64,000 bases of DNA from Halichondria panicea (lineage: Eukaryota > Porifera > Demospongiae > Suberitida > Halichondriidae): contig NC_087392.1 in the NCBI RefSeq assembly GCF_963675165.1, positions 451,001 through 515,000 of the forward strand, in the 5' to 3' direction. A model generated the notes under the pieces. That model did not search any database, was not told the DNA's origin, and saw only the letters and a program-made list of their open reading frames with translations. Shown here piece after piece: positions 21,701 to 36,700 of this stretch. Within the stretch, counting starts at the first letter, position 1. Each line of letters begins with the position of its first letter. Both the position numbers and the translations under genes were made by a program.

Positions 21701-24700
21701 TTTGACAGTGGAAGCAAGAGATGAAGACGACGGCTCTAATGCTGTAATCAATTTCCGCCTTGTGAGTGGCGAGAATGTGTTTGCAATAAACCCAACCACT
21801 GGAGAGGTTATTACACGCGTGAGTTTAGATCGTGAAAAAACGTCACTGTACGAGCTTTTAGTGGTTGCTATGGACAACGGAGCACCACCACAAAGTTCAA
21901 CCGTGCCTCTGGTGGTTAGAATATTGGATGAAAATGAACCTCCAATGTTTGACACTACCAGCTATTCGTTCACTGTGAGTGAGGGTACAGTTAGTGAAGT
22001 TGGAATGGTATCGGCATCTGACCTGGATGAGGGTTCAAATTCCGATATCACATACTCCATTCGGGAATCTGTTCCCTTCATTGTCCACCCTACCACTGGT
22101 GTGGTGAGTGTGTCCGTTGCTTTGGACAGAGAGACAATGTCGGGCTACAACTTCACCGTGGTTGCGAATGATGGTGGTGGATTATCCACCAGTGTTGGCG
22201 TGGTGATTATAGTCTCGGACATTAATGATGTAACTCCCACTTTCTCACAGCCGAGCTACACAATCTCCTTACCTGAAGATCAACCTTTAACCTGCGGATT
22301 ACTGATATTGATGGCAACTGATAGAGACGTTGGGGTTAATGCTGCCATTACATACAGTCTGAGCAGTGCAGTGTTTGGTTTGGACGTAGCCTCAGGGGGT
22401 CTGTGTTTAATTACCCCCCTCGATGCTGAAAGAGTGGCTGCATACAATCTCTCAGTGACTGCTACCGATAATGGGACTCCTTTCCTCAGTTCTACTGCTA
22501 TGGTGATCGTAAACGTCATTGATATTAACGACAACCCCATCCAGATAATCACCATGACATCGCAGACACTGTACACTGAGGAGGGATCCCCTGTGACGAT
22601 TGCTCCAGATATGATAGTACTTGATCCAGACGTTACAGCTGAGGTGATAACTGCATCTGTTACTCTGTTGGGGGCGCTCACGCAAGACCCCCAGCTGACT
22701 GTAGACGAGAGTGCAACCTTCGGCTTTAGTTTGAATGGAATCCAGTTAACGATTGATACACCACAAAGCGCCACTTTCTTCCAAAGTGTTCAATATACTA
22801 ACCCTTTGTCCGAGCCATCACCTCACACACTGATCGCTCAGTTCACAGTCTCTGATGGTATACACATTGCCGTGACGAATATCAGCATCACTATAGTAAC
22901 AATCAACGACAATTCTCCTATTGTCCTGTTGTCCGGAACAGAAGTGAATACCACTGCTGTGTTCACTGAAGACACGACTATCGGACAGCTACTCTCACCG
23001 CAAGCCATGCTGCTTGATGCTGACTCTGATGCAGAGACACTCTCCAACATTGTAGCAGTACTATCAAATCCACTCGATGGTGGACTGGAGTTCTTGACTG
23101 CCCAATCCAATGGGATTGTGGCCGTTTTCCCACCGTCTGGAGGGCACACTTTGCAATTTCTGGGCCCTGCCTCCATTCAGGATTTTGCTGATGCCCTATC
23201 TACCCTTCGATACCATAGTAACACGAACAATCCTCAGCTGCCGCTGGAACGAGTTGTGCAAGTCACTGCATATGATGGATCTCTTGTCAGCCAGCGTAGC
23301 TATGTCTCGGTTGAGATTGTGCCCGTGAATGACCCACCAAACTTGCAGCTCAGTTTTGGAGGAGATCTCAACACCACATACACTGAGCACCGCCCACCCA
23401 TATTGTTGACGTCCAATGGTTACTCTCTCACAGACCCAGACTCTCCTCTCCTCACTGAAGCAACTGTCACAATTATCAACCCCTTGGATAATAGCGAGTA
23501 TATCTTATTGGATTTACCCACCTCCCTAACAATTACTCGAACATCCAATGGTGAAATAATGATATCAGGTCAGGGGATTGTATCAGAGTATGCTGAGCTA
23601 CTTCGAAGTATCCGCTATCTTAACAACGCTACCAATCCAACACCTGGCAGTCGAGAAGTGGAGTTCAGTGCCAGTGATGGACAACTGAGCGCCATGGCTA
23701 CAGCCGATGTTGATGTGGTAACTGTGAATGATCCACCAATCGTTGATCTAAATGGGCCGCTATCAGGAGTTGATCATGTGACAAGCTTCACTGAAGGGGG
23801 TGCTCCTATTTTACTTTCCTCCCCTGATGTAACTATATTGGATACAGATAGCAACGTGCTGATTTTGATGACTGTGCAAATCATATCTGCAAGAGATGGA
23901 ACCAGCGAGATTCTCATCGCTCCCCAAACAACTCTCAACTCTTTCTTTGATGCCTCCACTGGCCAACTGGAAGTGAGGGGAGTGGCCTCTGTATTCGAGT
24001 ACCAGAACATTCTGAGTGGCGTGCTGTATCAGAATACAGCTAATGAGCCGGAGGGAGAGTCCAGGGAGATCACTGTTGCTGTTAGCGATGGACAACAGAG
24101 TAGCACTCTAGCAACGGTCAGTGTGTTGTTTGTACGTGTTAATGACCCACCACAACTGTTCCTGGACACTGGCGGACAATTTAGTCCGGTATACATTGAA
24201 AACAGTCCAGGCGTATCGATTGTCAACACTCGCAGGGCCCAGATTGTCGATGTTGATAGTGCCACTCTGAGTTATCTGAGAGTTGAACTTGGTAACTTAC
24301 TGGACAGAGAGTTGGAGACTCTCACCACCTCCTCCATACCAGACCTAATAGTGGACACCGAGCGGGGGGAACAAACAGCTGTGTATGTGTTCTCCTTCCC
24401 CACCCCATCTCCGCTAGTATTATTCCAAGAGCTCTTACTCTCGTTAACATATATTAACTTGGCAGCCGAGCCAAACGCTACTGAGGCAAGAATTGCCACA
24501 GTAACAGTGAGCGATGGACAACTGGATAGCTCTCCTGCGATAGCTACCATATCTATAGCTCTTGTGGACGACAATCAACCACTTTTCATGCCAACAAGCT
24601 ACTTATTTGCAATAACTGAAGGCATTAGTATTGATACAGCCCTAGGGTTTGTAGTAGCCATGGACGCTGATGTTGGAGATGAGTTTCTGTATCAGCTCTC

Positions 24701-27700
24701 AACTACCGATTCTCCGTTCAATATTGATAGTGTAAGTGGTGAGATCAGAGTGGGCGGAGCTCTGGACAGAGAGGCTACGGATGAGTACACACTGACTGTT
24801 ATTCTAACGAGAACAGAGAGTCCGTTCAGTAGCTTCAACGATGAGGCAACTGTTGTTGTAACAATATTGGATGAAAACGATCAAACTCCAATGTTTAATG
24901 CGAGTGTGTATATATTTGACATTCCTGAGAATTTGGACATGGCTACTCCAGTGGGTGTGGTCCACGCTACGGACGGAGACATTGGAAATAACTCACAATT
25001 GTTATACTCCATCAACCAAGCAACTCCGTTTATTGTCAATCCTCAATCTGGAGTCATATCTCCCAACCTAATACTTGATCAAGAGGAGATCTCCAGCTAC
25101 CAATTCACAGTTACTGTTCAAGATAGCGGCCAACCAATTCTCTCCGCTACCGCTATTGTCATGGTAACACTATCAGACATCAACGATAACCACCCCCTGT
25201 TCTCACAGTCCGTCTACTCTGCTGTAATTATAGACAATGCACCAACGGGCGCTAGTCTCTTCCAATTATCAGCGACAGACCGTGATGAGGGATCAAATGG
25301 TCATGTGACCTTCGGTCTACTCCCTCTCAGTAGCTTCTTCTCGCTCAACAGCAGCACTGGGACTATAGTCACTGCTGACAATCTCGCTCCTGGCCTGTAT
25401 AATTTCACCGCTGTTGCCGTGGATTCTGGAGCACCCCCTCTCTCCTCGACGGCGTCAGTGTCCATTCAAGTGTTGAGCTTTGACTCCACCCTTCCTCAAT
25501 TCAGCCAATCGCTGTACGAGGGGGAGGTGGTTGAAAATTCCCCAGAGGGGGTATCAATTCTCACAATTTTGGCCGAGGACCCCCTGACTGGGGGTTCGCT
25601 CACGTACTCTATACCCTCTACTGCTTCAACTCCTCCCTTTGCCCTCCACCCTCTCACTGGTCAGCTGACTACTAGCGGCAACCCAACGCTCGATAGAGAG
25701 TTGCAGAATGTCTATCAGTTTCAAGTTACTGCTACTGCAGCTGATGGCGAGCGAGTAGGGGTTGCCTTGGTGATTGTTCGTGTCAGAGACGCTAACGATT
25801 TCCCTCCTCTCTTTGTGCTACCATCTTATACGTTCAGTGTACCAGAAAACTCACTAGATGCAAGTGTCGGTAACGTACTGGCCAGGGACTTGCGTGACAT
25901 TGGAAATAATGCATTGATTGTCAGTTACACTTCCTCTGATGAAGCGTTCGCAATAAGTGCAGATGGGGAGATTACTGTGGCTGAACTACTTGACAGGGAG
26001 ACCATGGAAATGCATGTACTCATTGTCACGGCAATAGACGGAGGTACACCAGCTCTCTCCGGTTCTGCATCAGTAACTGTGAACGTACTGGACCGTAATG
26101 ACAATCCACCAGTGTTCACAATGGACGTGTTTGAAGGTAGTGTGCAAGAGAGACAACAGATAGGTACCCCGGTGCTAATCGTCATGGCTATCGACTCTGA
26201 CATTGAATCAAATGCAGTTGTGTCTTATTCAACAAACCACACCCTCTTTAGCGTACACCCTCAAACTGGAGAGTTATCAACAATGGCTGAACTTGACTTT
26301 GAGACTCTAGGTAGCATTATTGAGGTAACCATATTTGCAATGGACAGAGGAGAACCTTCTTTGTCCGCCATGGCTCTTGCTTTAATCACCATTCTGGATG
26401 TAGATGATTCGCCTCCAATGTTCTCACGGCCTGAGTACATCGTTGCAGTACTCGAAGAGCAATTATTCTCGGCTTTGCTGCAGTTCAATGCCACAGATAT
26501 TGACAGTGGTCCTAACAATCCTCTCATCTACGCTATTGTCGAGGGAACGGCACAGTTTAGAATCAGCTCTACTGGACTTCTGTCTGTCGTGCAATCATTG
26601 GATAGAGAGGTAGTCGCTCAACATGTACTCATAATCTCAGCAACTAGCCAGGACTTCACTGGAGCTAGTCTGTCTGCTACAGCTAGAGTGATTGTGCAAG
26701 TATCGGACGTAAACGATCATCCTCCCCAATTCACTGGATTGCCATATCAATTCACAATATCTGAAGGAGCTCCTGACAATGCTATACTAGGCACGCTCAC
26801 TGCCACGGACAATGACATCGGCCCTAATGCAAACGTGAGTGGGTTTGTCTTAATTAATGAGGAGGATTCTGCAGGAATATTTGATCTAGACCCCCAATCA
26901 GGGCTGTTGCGACTGTCCCTCGCCAACGAATTGGACAGAGAGACGATGGATAGCTACCTGTTACAGGTGGGCGTGGCAGATGGAGACACACCCACTAGTC
27001 TATTCTCAATTACCAACGTCTCTATAACAATCACAGACGTTAATGACAACCCTCCAATGTTCGAGCTCCCAGAGTATACTACAAGCGTAAGGGAAAGTGC
27101 CAATACAGGGCTTGTATTTTTTACAGCTCTAGCCACTGACAATGACCAAGGCTCTAACGCTATGGTGTCATACTCGTTGGTCCCACCCTCCCCTTTCTTC
27201 TCCGTCAACGCTACAACAGGGGGTGTGTTACTGGCCAGCACTGTGGACTTTGAATCACAACAATTCCACACTCTAACGATTGTAGCCACAGACATGGGGA
27301 CACCTCCTCTGTCAGGCTCCACCTCCCTCCTCGTCAATATTATCGATGCTGACGACCTACCCGTTGTCTTCACACCTGACAGCTTCTCTGGGGGAGTTTT
27401 TGAGAATTCTAACACTGGAACCCCCATACTAACGGTAACAGCACAGGACCCGGATACTATACAGAGCAATCCAATCACTTATTCACTTGAAGAGAACGTT
27501 CCTTTCTCGATTGATGCTCAAAGCGGCCTCATTTCAGTGGCTTCAGCTATAGATCGAGAAACTATCGACATGCATACGTTTCAAGTATTTGCCGGCAACC
27601 TCCCGGGTATCAGCGCTACGGCAACAGTCACTGTGGTGGTGCTGGATGTCAACGACGTTGTACCCGTATTTGCAAATGAAATTTTCGAGTTCCAAGCTCT

Positions 27701-30700
27701 CGAATCAGCGACTGTTGGTATAGAAATAGGACAAGTAAATGCTACTGATGGAGACATTGGCTCTGCTGGAGAGGTGGTGGCTTATGGAATTCAGGGGGGT
27801 TCTGGAGAATTTGCTATCGATCCCCAGACAGGGGTTATTACACTCGCACAGAGCTTGGACTTTGAATTAATGCAAGTTCATATTATCACGGTAACAGCGA
27901 GAGATGGGGGGACTTCTTCACTTACTGGCAGTGCGGAAGTGAGGATATCTGTACTAGACATTAATGACAACACTCCTCAGTTCTCCATGGCAACGTACAC
28001 TACCGTAATTGCCGAGACAGAACCTATTGGAGCATTCGTTTTTACGGCACAAGCAGCTGATGCTGACTCAGGAATTAACCAACGTATCACCTACTCTCTC
28101 GGCAACCCCTCGCGCTCTCAATTTTCAATAGACCCCCAGACTGGCGATATCAATACTACTGCCCCCCTAGCCTTGCAGAACTACACATTGACTATGATTG
28201 CCACTGACAACGGCACACCACCTCTTTCAAACTCGGCAGTTTTAGTTATCCAAGTGACGGACACAAACGAACGACCACAATTCAGCCAGCCATTATATTC
28301 AGTATCGCTAGTTGAGAATATGGCAGTGGGGTCGACAGTGTTGCAGGTGTCTGCTATTGACTCGGACGTGGGGGGCAACGCTGCTATTATGTACGCCATA
28401 CAGACGCAGGGGGTATTTGTAATTGAAAATATTTCTGGAAATTTGATATTGAATGAGATGTTAGATTTTGAAGAAGTACAATCATACGAACGAATCGTTA
28501 TAGCAACGGACTCAGGCACCCCTCCCCTCTCTGCTACAGCGACTGTATTGTTTACAATTGAAGATATCAATGATAATAGTCCTGAGTTCAGTCAGAGTGA
28601 TTACATAGCAATCATATCCGAGGGGTTGCCAGCCGGCAGCGAGGTAATTAGAGTGAGTGCAACGGACCGTGACAGCTCAGATAATGCAGTAGTTGTTTAC
28701 AGCCTGAGGGAAGATAGCCCTTTGTTTACAATCAACCCCGTGAGTGGAGCAATCTTCACACTACAGGAGCTAGACTTTGAATTATCGCAGAACTTTGCTC
28801 TATCAGTGATGGCACAAGACAGGGGAGAACCCCCTCTCAACAGCACAGTGGGCGTAGCAGTGCTAGTCACAGATGTTGACGACAACCCACCCGTCTTTGA
28901 CCAACAGCTGTACCAAATCTCCGTATCTGAGAACGCTACAATTGGGAGTGTTTTATTGAGTGTGAATGCAAGCGATCGGGACGGCAACGAAAATGCTGCC
29001 ATACTATACAGTCTGTCAGGTCAGGTTCCAATTCCATTCCAACTCGATTCCAATACTGGAGATATAACTGTCATGGATCCAGGATTGGACAGAGAGTCCA
29101 TTGACAGCTACACACTTACAGTGATTGCAAGTAATCCTTTTTCAACTGTATTTACTGCTACCACTATTGTCCAAATCAGTGTGTTGGATTCAAATGATGT
29201 AGTACCAAGTTTTGACAGGGAATTATTTCAATTTACGATATCTGAAGCTATGGAAACAGGATTTAGCATCGGTACAATAGCCGCTCGAGATAATGATGTC
29301 GGAACAAATGCACAAGTATCATACTCGCTTCTGCCATCCTCCGATTTTGTATCAGTAGTAATGGAAACAGGAGAACTTCAAGTTTCCGGGGAGCTGGATT
29401 TTGAAGCCACTCCCCTTATTGAGTTAACGCTGATAGCCACAGATGCTGGCACACCTCCTCTTACGTCAGCTGTCACCGTGCAAGTGATCTTAACGGACGT
29501 TAATGATGTCCAGCCTCTTGTCACCTTCACTCAGAGCCAATTCCAATATATTGAAGAGTCCGCTCCGATAAATATCGCAGGGAGTATCTCTATCATTGAC
29601 CCAGACACTTCATCCCTGCAGAATGCCGTGGTGATGCTTACCCTCGGGTCCAATGGGGTCCCTCCCCCCTCGGACTTCATACAGCTGGATCGTGGGTTCA
29701 GTGAAAGCCAAGGTCTTGTTCTCACTGCCTCTGCAAATCTTATCAATATCACTGGCCCAGCCACCCCACAAGTGTATACCAGCGTCATGTCACGACTGCA
29801 ATTTGGCAGCACGGCAGGAGAACCACTGAACGGCCTCAGGCAAATTAGCCTGCAAGTATCCGATGGTGTTTTTACCAGCAATGTTGGGGTGATCTCCGTT
29901 TCTGTGGTAACAATCAATGATAATCCCCCGGTGTTGGATCTGAGTGTTGCTATGGATGGTGTGGGCTATCAGACAACTTTTGTGGAGGGCGGATCGTTTG
30001 TATTTTTAGTAGCTGGAGATGCAATGTTAACCGACTTAGACGGTGATGTGATAGAGGCAGTTTTAGTTAACCTCACTAACCCTCTGGATGGTACGCAAGA
30101 GGTAATCAGCTCCATCTCATTCGGATCTGTCACTGTGGAAGCAACCGGCCACATCCTCTCACTCATAGGCCCCGCCTCTATATCGGAGTTCGAGTTGATC
30201 TTGCAAACAGTTACTTACGAGAACAGAGCAGGAGAACCAAGCGATACTCAGACTCCTCGATTGGTGGAGTTTACAGTTACTGATGGCAACCTAACCAGTA
30301 ATCCAGCTGTAACCAGTGTTCGAATACAGCTTGTGAACGACCCCCCCTCTCTCTTCCTGGGGGGTACTGTTAGGGACGTTACCCTTACCTATTTCGAAAC
30401 CGACGCCAATCTTCTGTTATTTCCAATGAATTTTGTCCTGTCAGATTCTGATTCAGAGCAAATCTCGTTTGTGAATATAACTATAATTAATTTTGAGCCT
30501 ATAGTTGATCGATTCTTGTTTTCAGCAGAGGGCAGTAACCTCACAATTGAAGTTCTAAGCGGTACACTTTTGGTGAGCGGGCCGGCAGCCATTGAAGACT
30601 TTGAGGATTTCCTAACTAGTGTGGCTTACCTCAACACGCTGGTGGACAGCGAGGAGATGGACCAACTACAGGGAGGAAAGGTTGTCGTATATTCTGTCAG

Positions 30701-33700
30701 CGATGGCTTCCAAACGAGTGCAGTAGCCATGGCATTTATCACATTCTCTGCTGTTAATGATCCTCCGTTTATAGATCTCAACGGACCAGAAGAAGGGACA
30801 GACTTCTTTGCAGTTCTCACCGAGGGAGATACTTCTATACCCATTGTGTCCAACCAAGCCACCCTCACTGATAGCGACTCTGACACCTTGATATTCGTGA
30901 GTGCTCACTTACAAGCTGCACTCGATGGCGGCCAAGAATTGTTGAGTGTATCAAGTTCTAGCAACATCAATGCACTCTTCAACACCTCTACTAATCAGCT
31001 CATCCTAACGGGACCTGCAACAGTTGAGGAATTTCAGGTTATTCTGCTCACTATGGTTTATCAACATCTCGGACCTGAACCCACCCCTGGAATCCGTGTA
31101 GTAACTATAGTAACAAGCGACGGAGAAGCGTTGAGTTTGCCGGCCGTCTCTAGAATCAATGTGCAGAGTATCAACGATCCTCCTCTCATCGTTTTCGACC
31201 TCACTAATACCCCATTCACAGAGGGTGGACCTCCAGTGGCTTTGCTTACAAGTGTGAGTGTATCTGATCCAGATAATCTACTACTGGCCTTCGCTACCGT
31301 AACCATCGACAATGCCCAAGATTCTCTGCAGGAGGTCATATTCAGTCAAGTGGGTGGAGTCAATGTAACCACATCACAAGCCGGCAGTAGACTATCGTTT
31401 ACATTCATCCTATCATCACCAACTGTTGAGAATTTTGAATTTTTTCTAGCTGGACTATTTTACAATAATCTCGCAAGTGAGCCGACCCCTGGGGGCAGAA
31501 ATATTACCCTGGTCTTATCTGATGGGGAAGATCTCAGTGCCCCTGTAATTATCACCCTCGTTGTGGAGGAAATAAACGACAACAGCCCCGTATTTCAAAA
31601 CCCCCCCGCTCAAGTTAACGTGTTGGAGAATGCAATTGTTGGAACAGATGTTTATCAACCAACCGTATTCGATGAAGATGCTAATTCTGAAATTACTTAC
31701 TTCCTATTGGACTCTTCCTCTATGTTCAATATCTCTGCTAGCAGTGGTCTGGTGACATTAGGGCGTGGTCTGGATAGAGAGACTAGAAGCTCCTACCTCC
31801 TCACCCTCACAGCCTCGGACGGACTTAACACAGTGGAGCTATCTTTCCTTGTTGTGGTACTGGATGTCAATGATGTCTCACCCGTGTTTCAACAACCACT
31901 GTACACAGAGAATGTGGATGAGAACACTCCGCTCAACACTCTGGTAACTATAGTGACAGCTAGCGACGAGGATGCTGGTACCAACGCTCAGTTGAGGTAT
32001 GCAATCAGTGCTGGAAATCTAGAGAATGTATTCGCTATCGATAGTAGCAACGGTAGTGTTTCAGTTGTTGGTAGTTTGGATTTTGAGAGAGTGGAGTCTT
32101 ACAGTTTAATGGTGATAGCACGAGACATGGGAGAACCTGCTCGTACTGGCACAGCGTTTGTCGTTGTGTCGGTTAGGAATGTAAATGATAATCCACCCAT
32201 TTTCAATCCCAATTTTGTGTCCATCGAATGGACTGAAGATACCCCTATCAACACGGTAATCTACACTGCTATGGCAACAGATAACGATGCAAACGCGGAA
32301 CTAGCCTACAGTCTGATATCTGGTGATGAAATTTTGTTTAGAATTGAATCTCTTTCTGGAAATGTAATTTTAATATCTCCCCTTGACTTTGAAAAAAACA
32401 GTTCACATAACCTGGAACTTCAAGTTTATGATGGACAGTTTACTGATTTGTTGCAGCTGAACATTACTGTCGGAGATGTTAATGATAATAGACCCATTTT
32501 TGAACTGAACAGTTTCTCTGTTAGTATTTCTGAGAATGCATCCATTGGAGTGAACATACTAGCCGGACTGTTGGTGGTGAGAGATGAGGACGAAGGGTCT
32601 AATGCAGCTGTGCAGTTTGTCATCGAGTCAGGTGATCCTCTCAATCAATTTGCCTTCAATATTGTCAACATCAACACAGCACAACTTGTTCTGATTGGAC
32701 GCCTGGACAGAGAGACTCGAGATAGTTACTTGGTAACGATTGTTGCTCGAAATCCCAACAACCGTCTTCAAAACGACACTGCAATTGTCAATATTCAAGT
32801 GGAAGATGTAAACGACTTTTCTCCAGTGTTCAATTCTTCTCAATATGTATTCTCCATCAAGGAACATGTTTCACTCGGAAGTACAGTTGGTACTGTGTTT
32901 GCTGTGGACCAAGATATTGGCTCTAATGGTCATGTGAATTATGATATCGTCTCAGGTGATCCTGATGGGGATTTTAATATTTCTACAACTGGCCAGATAC
33001 GAGTGTCACGTGTACTGGATAGAGAGATGACATCACAATATACCTTGGAGGTATCAGCGCAAGACAGGGGGAGTCCTCCTCTCTCCACGACAACCATTGT
33101 CGACATCTCAGTAGGGGACATTAACGACCACAGGCCGCAGTTTATAATGGACGTTATTCAAGTGACTCTACCAGAGAACTCTTCTGGAGGTACATCGTTG
33201 ACCACCCTCCAAGCCACGGACTCAGATGAAGGCATTAACGCACAAATACAGTACAGCGTACATCCTGCCAATACATCGCAATTTTTCATCAACCAAAACG
33301 GGACACTATTCACCTTGGAAACATTTGACTACGAGACTGACCCCAGTATACTGGAAGTCATTGTACTGGCTACTGATGGGGGCTCACCATTTCTAGTTAC
33401 GGAGGCACGGGTGATTATATTTTTATTGAATGTCAATGAATTTCCTCCAGTGTTTGAGGAGGCTGTGTATAGTGTGTCGGTGCTCGAGAGTGTGGCTACC
33501 ATGACGACAATAACAACAGTGTCCGCTACTGACATGGATGGCGGGGATGCAGGAGAAATAGAGTATATCATCCTCCTGCATAATGTTCCGTTCGCCATTG
33601 ACAATGTTACAGGTTAGTGGTATTATTAAAATTGTTATGTGTTGTTACAATTATTATTCATACCTAACTGTTGCTCCTACCATCCACATGTACAGGTGAT

Positions 33701-36700
33701 GTGTTTACTACTGAACTCCTGGACAGGGAAATATTATCCTCATACGAGTTTACAATCTCAGCGACCAATCCGCTTGGAGATCCTCCCATGGTTTCCACAA
33801 CTACTATACGAGTGACGCTACAAGACGTCAATGACAACCAGCCTATTTTCAGCAGGAACACTTATAGCGGGGTAATCACCACACGCACACAAGTGGGTAC
33901 GGCAATACTTTCCGTGTCAGCTGTGGACTCCGATCTCGATGGCAACGGAGCCATTGAATACTCTCTAATAGAGCAGAGTAATTTGTTTATTGTGGATCTG
34001 TTGTCAGGAGAAGTGACTCTAATTAGTGAGATCAGTGATGCAGAGACGTTCCAACTGGTTGTGATGGCTACTGATCAAGGCAACCCTCGACTGAGCAGCA
34101 ACGCCACGGTGATTATCAGGGTCGTACCCCCAGTACAAGTGGAGTTCTCACAGGATGGAGCTGGTTTCTTATTAGCCGGGGCCTCAGCGGTACAGCAGCC
34201 TATAGGTGAGAGCAAAACTTCTGTGTTTAATCAATGGGTTTGAAGACTCTTTTAGCTGCCATAACTTGAATTCCATGGATCCAATTACAACGATTTTTGG
34301 ATTTTCAGAAACCTTAAAAAGAGACCTTTCAAATGCTGTCATCAAAGTTCATACTTAAGCGATAAAATTATTTGCCTATTTGGCCAAACCATGAATAATA
34401 GCCCATGGTCCAAAGCCGAAAAACGGCAAATTAAGACCCTAACGAAATTTTGGATCGAAACACATCATTTGAAAGGTCTTTTTCTAAGCTTTCAGAAAAT
34501 CATAAAATTTGTGACATTGGATCAACGGTACTAAAATTATGGGCATTGAAAGATGTTCATGTTTAATCAATTGGTTCAAGGACTCTTTCAGCTGCCATAA
34601 CTTGAATTCCATGGATCCAATTGCAACAAATTTTGGATTTTTCGAAACCTTAGAAAGAGACCTTTCAAATGGTGTCATCAAAGTTCATACTTAAGCGATA
34701 AAATTATTTGCCGATTTTGCCAAACCATGAATAATAGCCCATGGTCCAAAGCCGAAAAACGGCAAATTAAAACCCTAACGAAATTTTGGATCGAAACACA
34801 TCATTTGAAAGGTCTTTTTCTAAGCTTTCAGAAAATCACAAAATTTTTTACATTGGATCAACGGTACTAAAGTTATGGGCGTTGAAAGATGTTTATGTTT
34901 AATCAATGGTTCAAGGACTCTTTCAGCTGCCATAACTTGGATCCAATTGCAACAAATTTTGGATTTTTCGAAACCTTAGAAAGAGACCTTTCAAATGGTG
35001 TCATCAAAGTTCATACTTAAGCGATAAAATTATTTGCCGATTTTGCCAAACCATGAATAATAGCCCATGGTCCAAAGCCGAAAAACGGCAAATTAAGACC
35101 CTAACGAAATTTTGGATCAAAACACATCATTTGAAAGGTCTTTTTCTAAGCTTTCAGAAAATCATAAAATTTTTTACATTGGATCAACGGTACTAAAGTT
35201 ATGAGCGTTGAAAGATGTTCAACAATCCTCCCTCGTTTATTATATCTAATTGCTTTCTCTCTTATCTTGCAGGTCTGTTTGCCAACTTTCCCCTTGCTAG
35301 CGATGGAACACTAACGGCTAGGCTAGGAAATTCTACAACCCATGCCCCTTACTCCACCCACCTCCCCCCTGCCGTCAGTGTGAGGGGGGCACTACTAACT
35401 GACATAGTGTGGCATGATCTACCAGAGATACAAGTGGTGGTACAAGTATCCGATGCAAGTGGTGATGTTCATTGCACACCAACGCAAGTCGCTGTTCGAG
35501 TTCTACCCGATTCTGTCCTAGCAACGATTGCCGATACTACGCCTCAGATTACCTGCACCTCCTCACCAACCACAGGCCTGTGTGAGGCCACTCTCCCTCT
35601 CCCAGACGTCTGGTTCACCTCCTCACTCAGTACCCGCTCTGTGTCTGTTGATATTCGCCTTCTGGACTCGTTAGACACACCCACAATTATCGGCAGTGTG
35701 ATTGTTACTCCTCAACCCCCTCTGAACTTTTTCAACAATGTTGCCGTAGTATTGCCATCACGACCATTGTCCCCTGCCCAATTGTTTACGGCTCCATTGT
35801 ACGCACATGCTAGCTACCCTGTGTCCACATTAAGTGTGAGATGTGCTTGTGATGGATTGTCTATCGAGAATTTGGAAATTAATGAAGCAGTGTGGATATC
35901 TGAAGTACGACCATTACAGTACCAAAGTGGACAGGAAGTGGGTGTGGTCATAATACTTCGAGACCCAGAGTCAATATCAGCTGATACTGTCGTCCAACCA
36001 CAATTGATTTTGTCTTTTCAAATGCGAGTGTTAATGTCAGCTGTACCTGGAAGCGTGGCGACCATAAATTGTACGACACTATATCTTGGAAATGTGTTTA
36101 ATGAGAAGATACAGCCTCAAGGTCATGTGACACCCACCCCCTCTCTCATTATTGATTCCAATACAACGAACTCTCCGACAGTTGGTGAAGTGAGAATTGC
36201 TCAAAATATACCCAAAGCATTGTTTTCGTTCGCGGACCAAGCACAAATAGTTAACACCGCTGTGTTTAGTGGAAGTACATCAAATATTCGCATCAACCAT
36301 CTTGTAGCAATGTCTTTCGGAGGTTTGGTCCTAGCGAGCAATATTAATTGTCAATGGCGCTCCCCTGCATTCACTATCACCCCCCAGTGTGATCAGATCG
36401 TTATCAATGGCTCGGAAACGTCAGCAGCTGACAATGAACTTATCACAACTGAATATCAAGGATTGACTTCATCTCTCACCCTTCGTGTGTGGTTCCCCTC
36501 TGCAGATGTATCTCTAGAAAGCCTCCCGTCAACTCTGAGTCCCGTCCTAGGCTGGCTGGCCCCCAACTCTACTGGGCAATGCTCTCAACGCTACCAGAGG
36601 GGGGTGCTCCAAGCCAACGCCCACTACTCGTACAGCCCCTCCTCTCCTGTCTTCACTGTGTCCATTCTACCACTGATATCACGTCATTTGGTCTCCTCTG

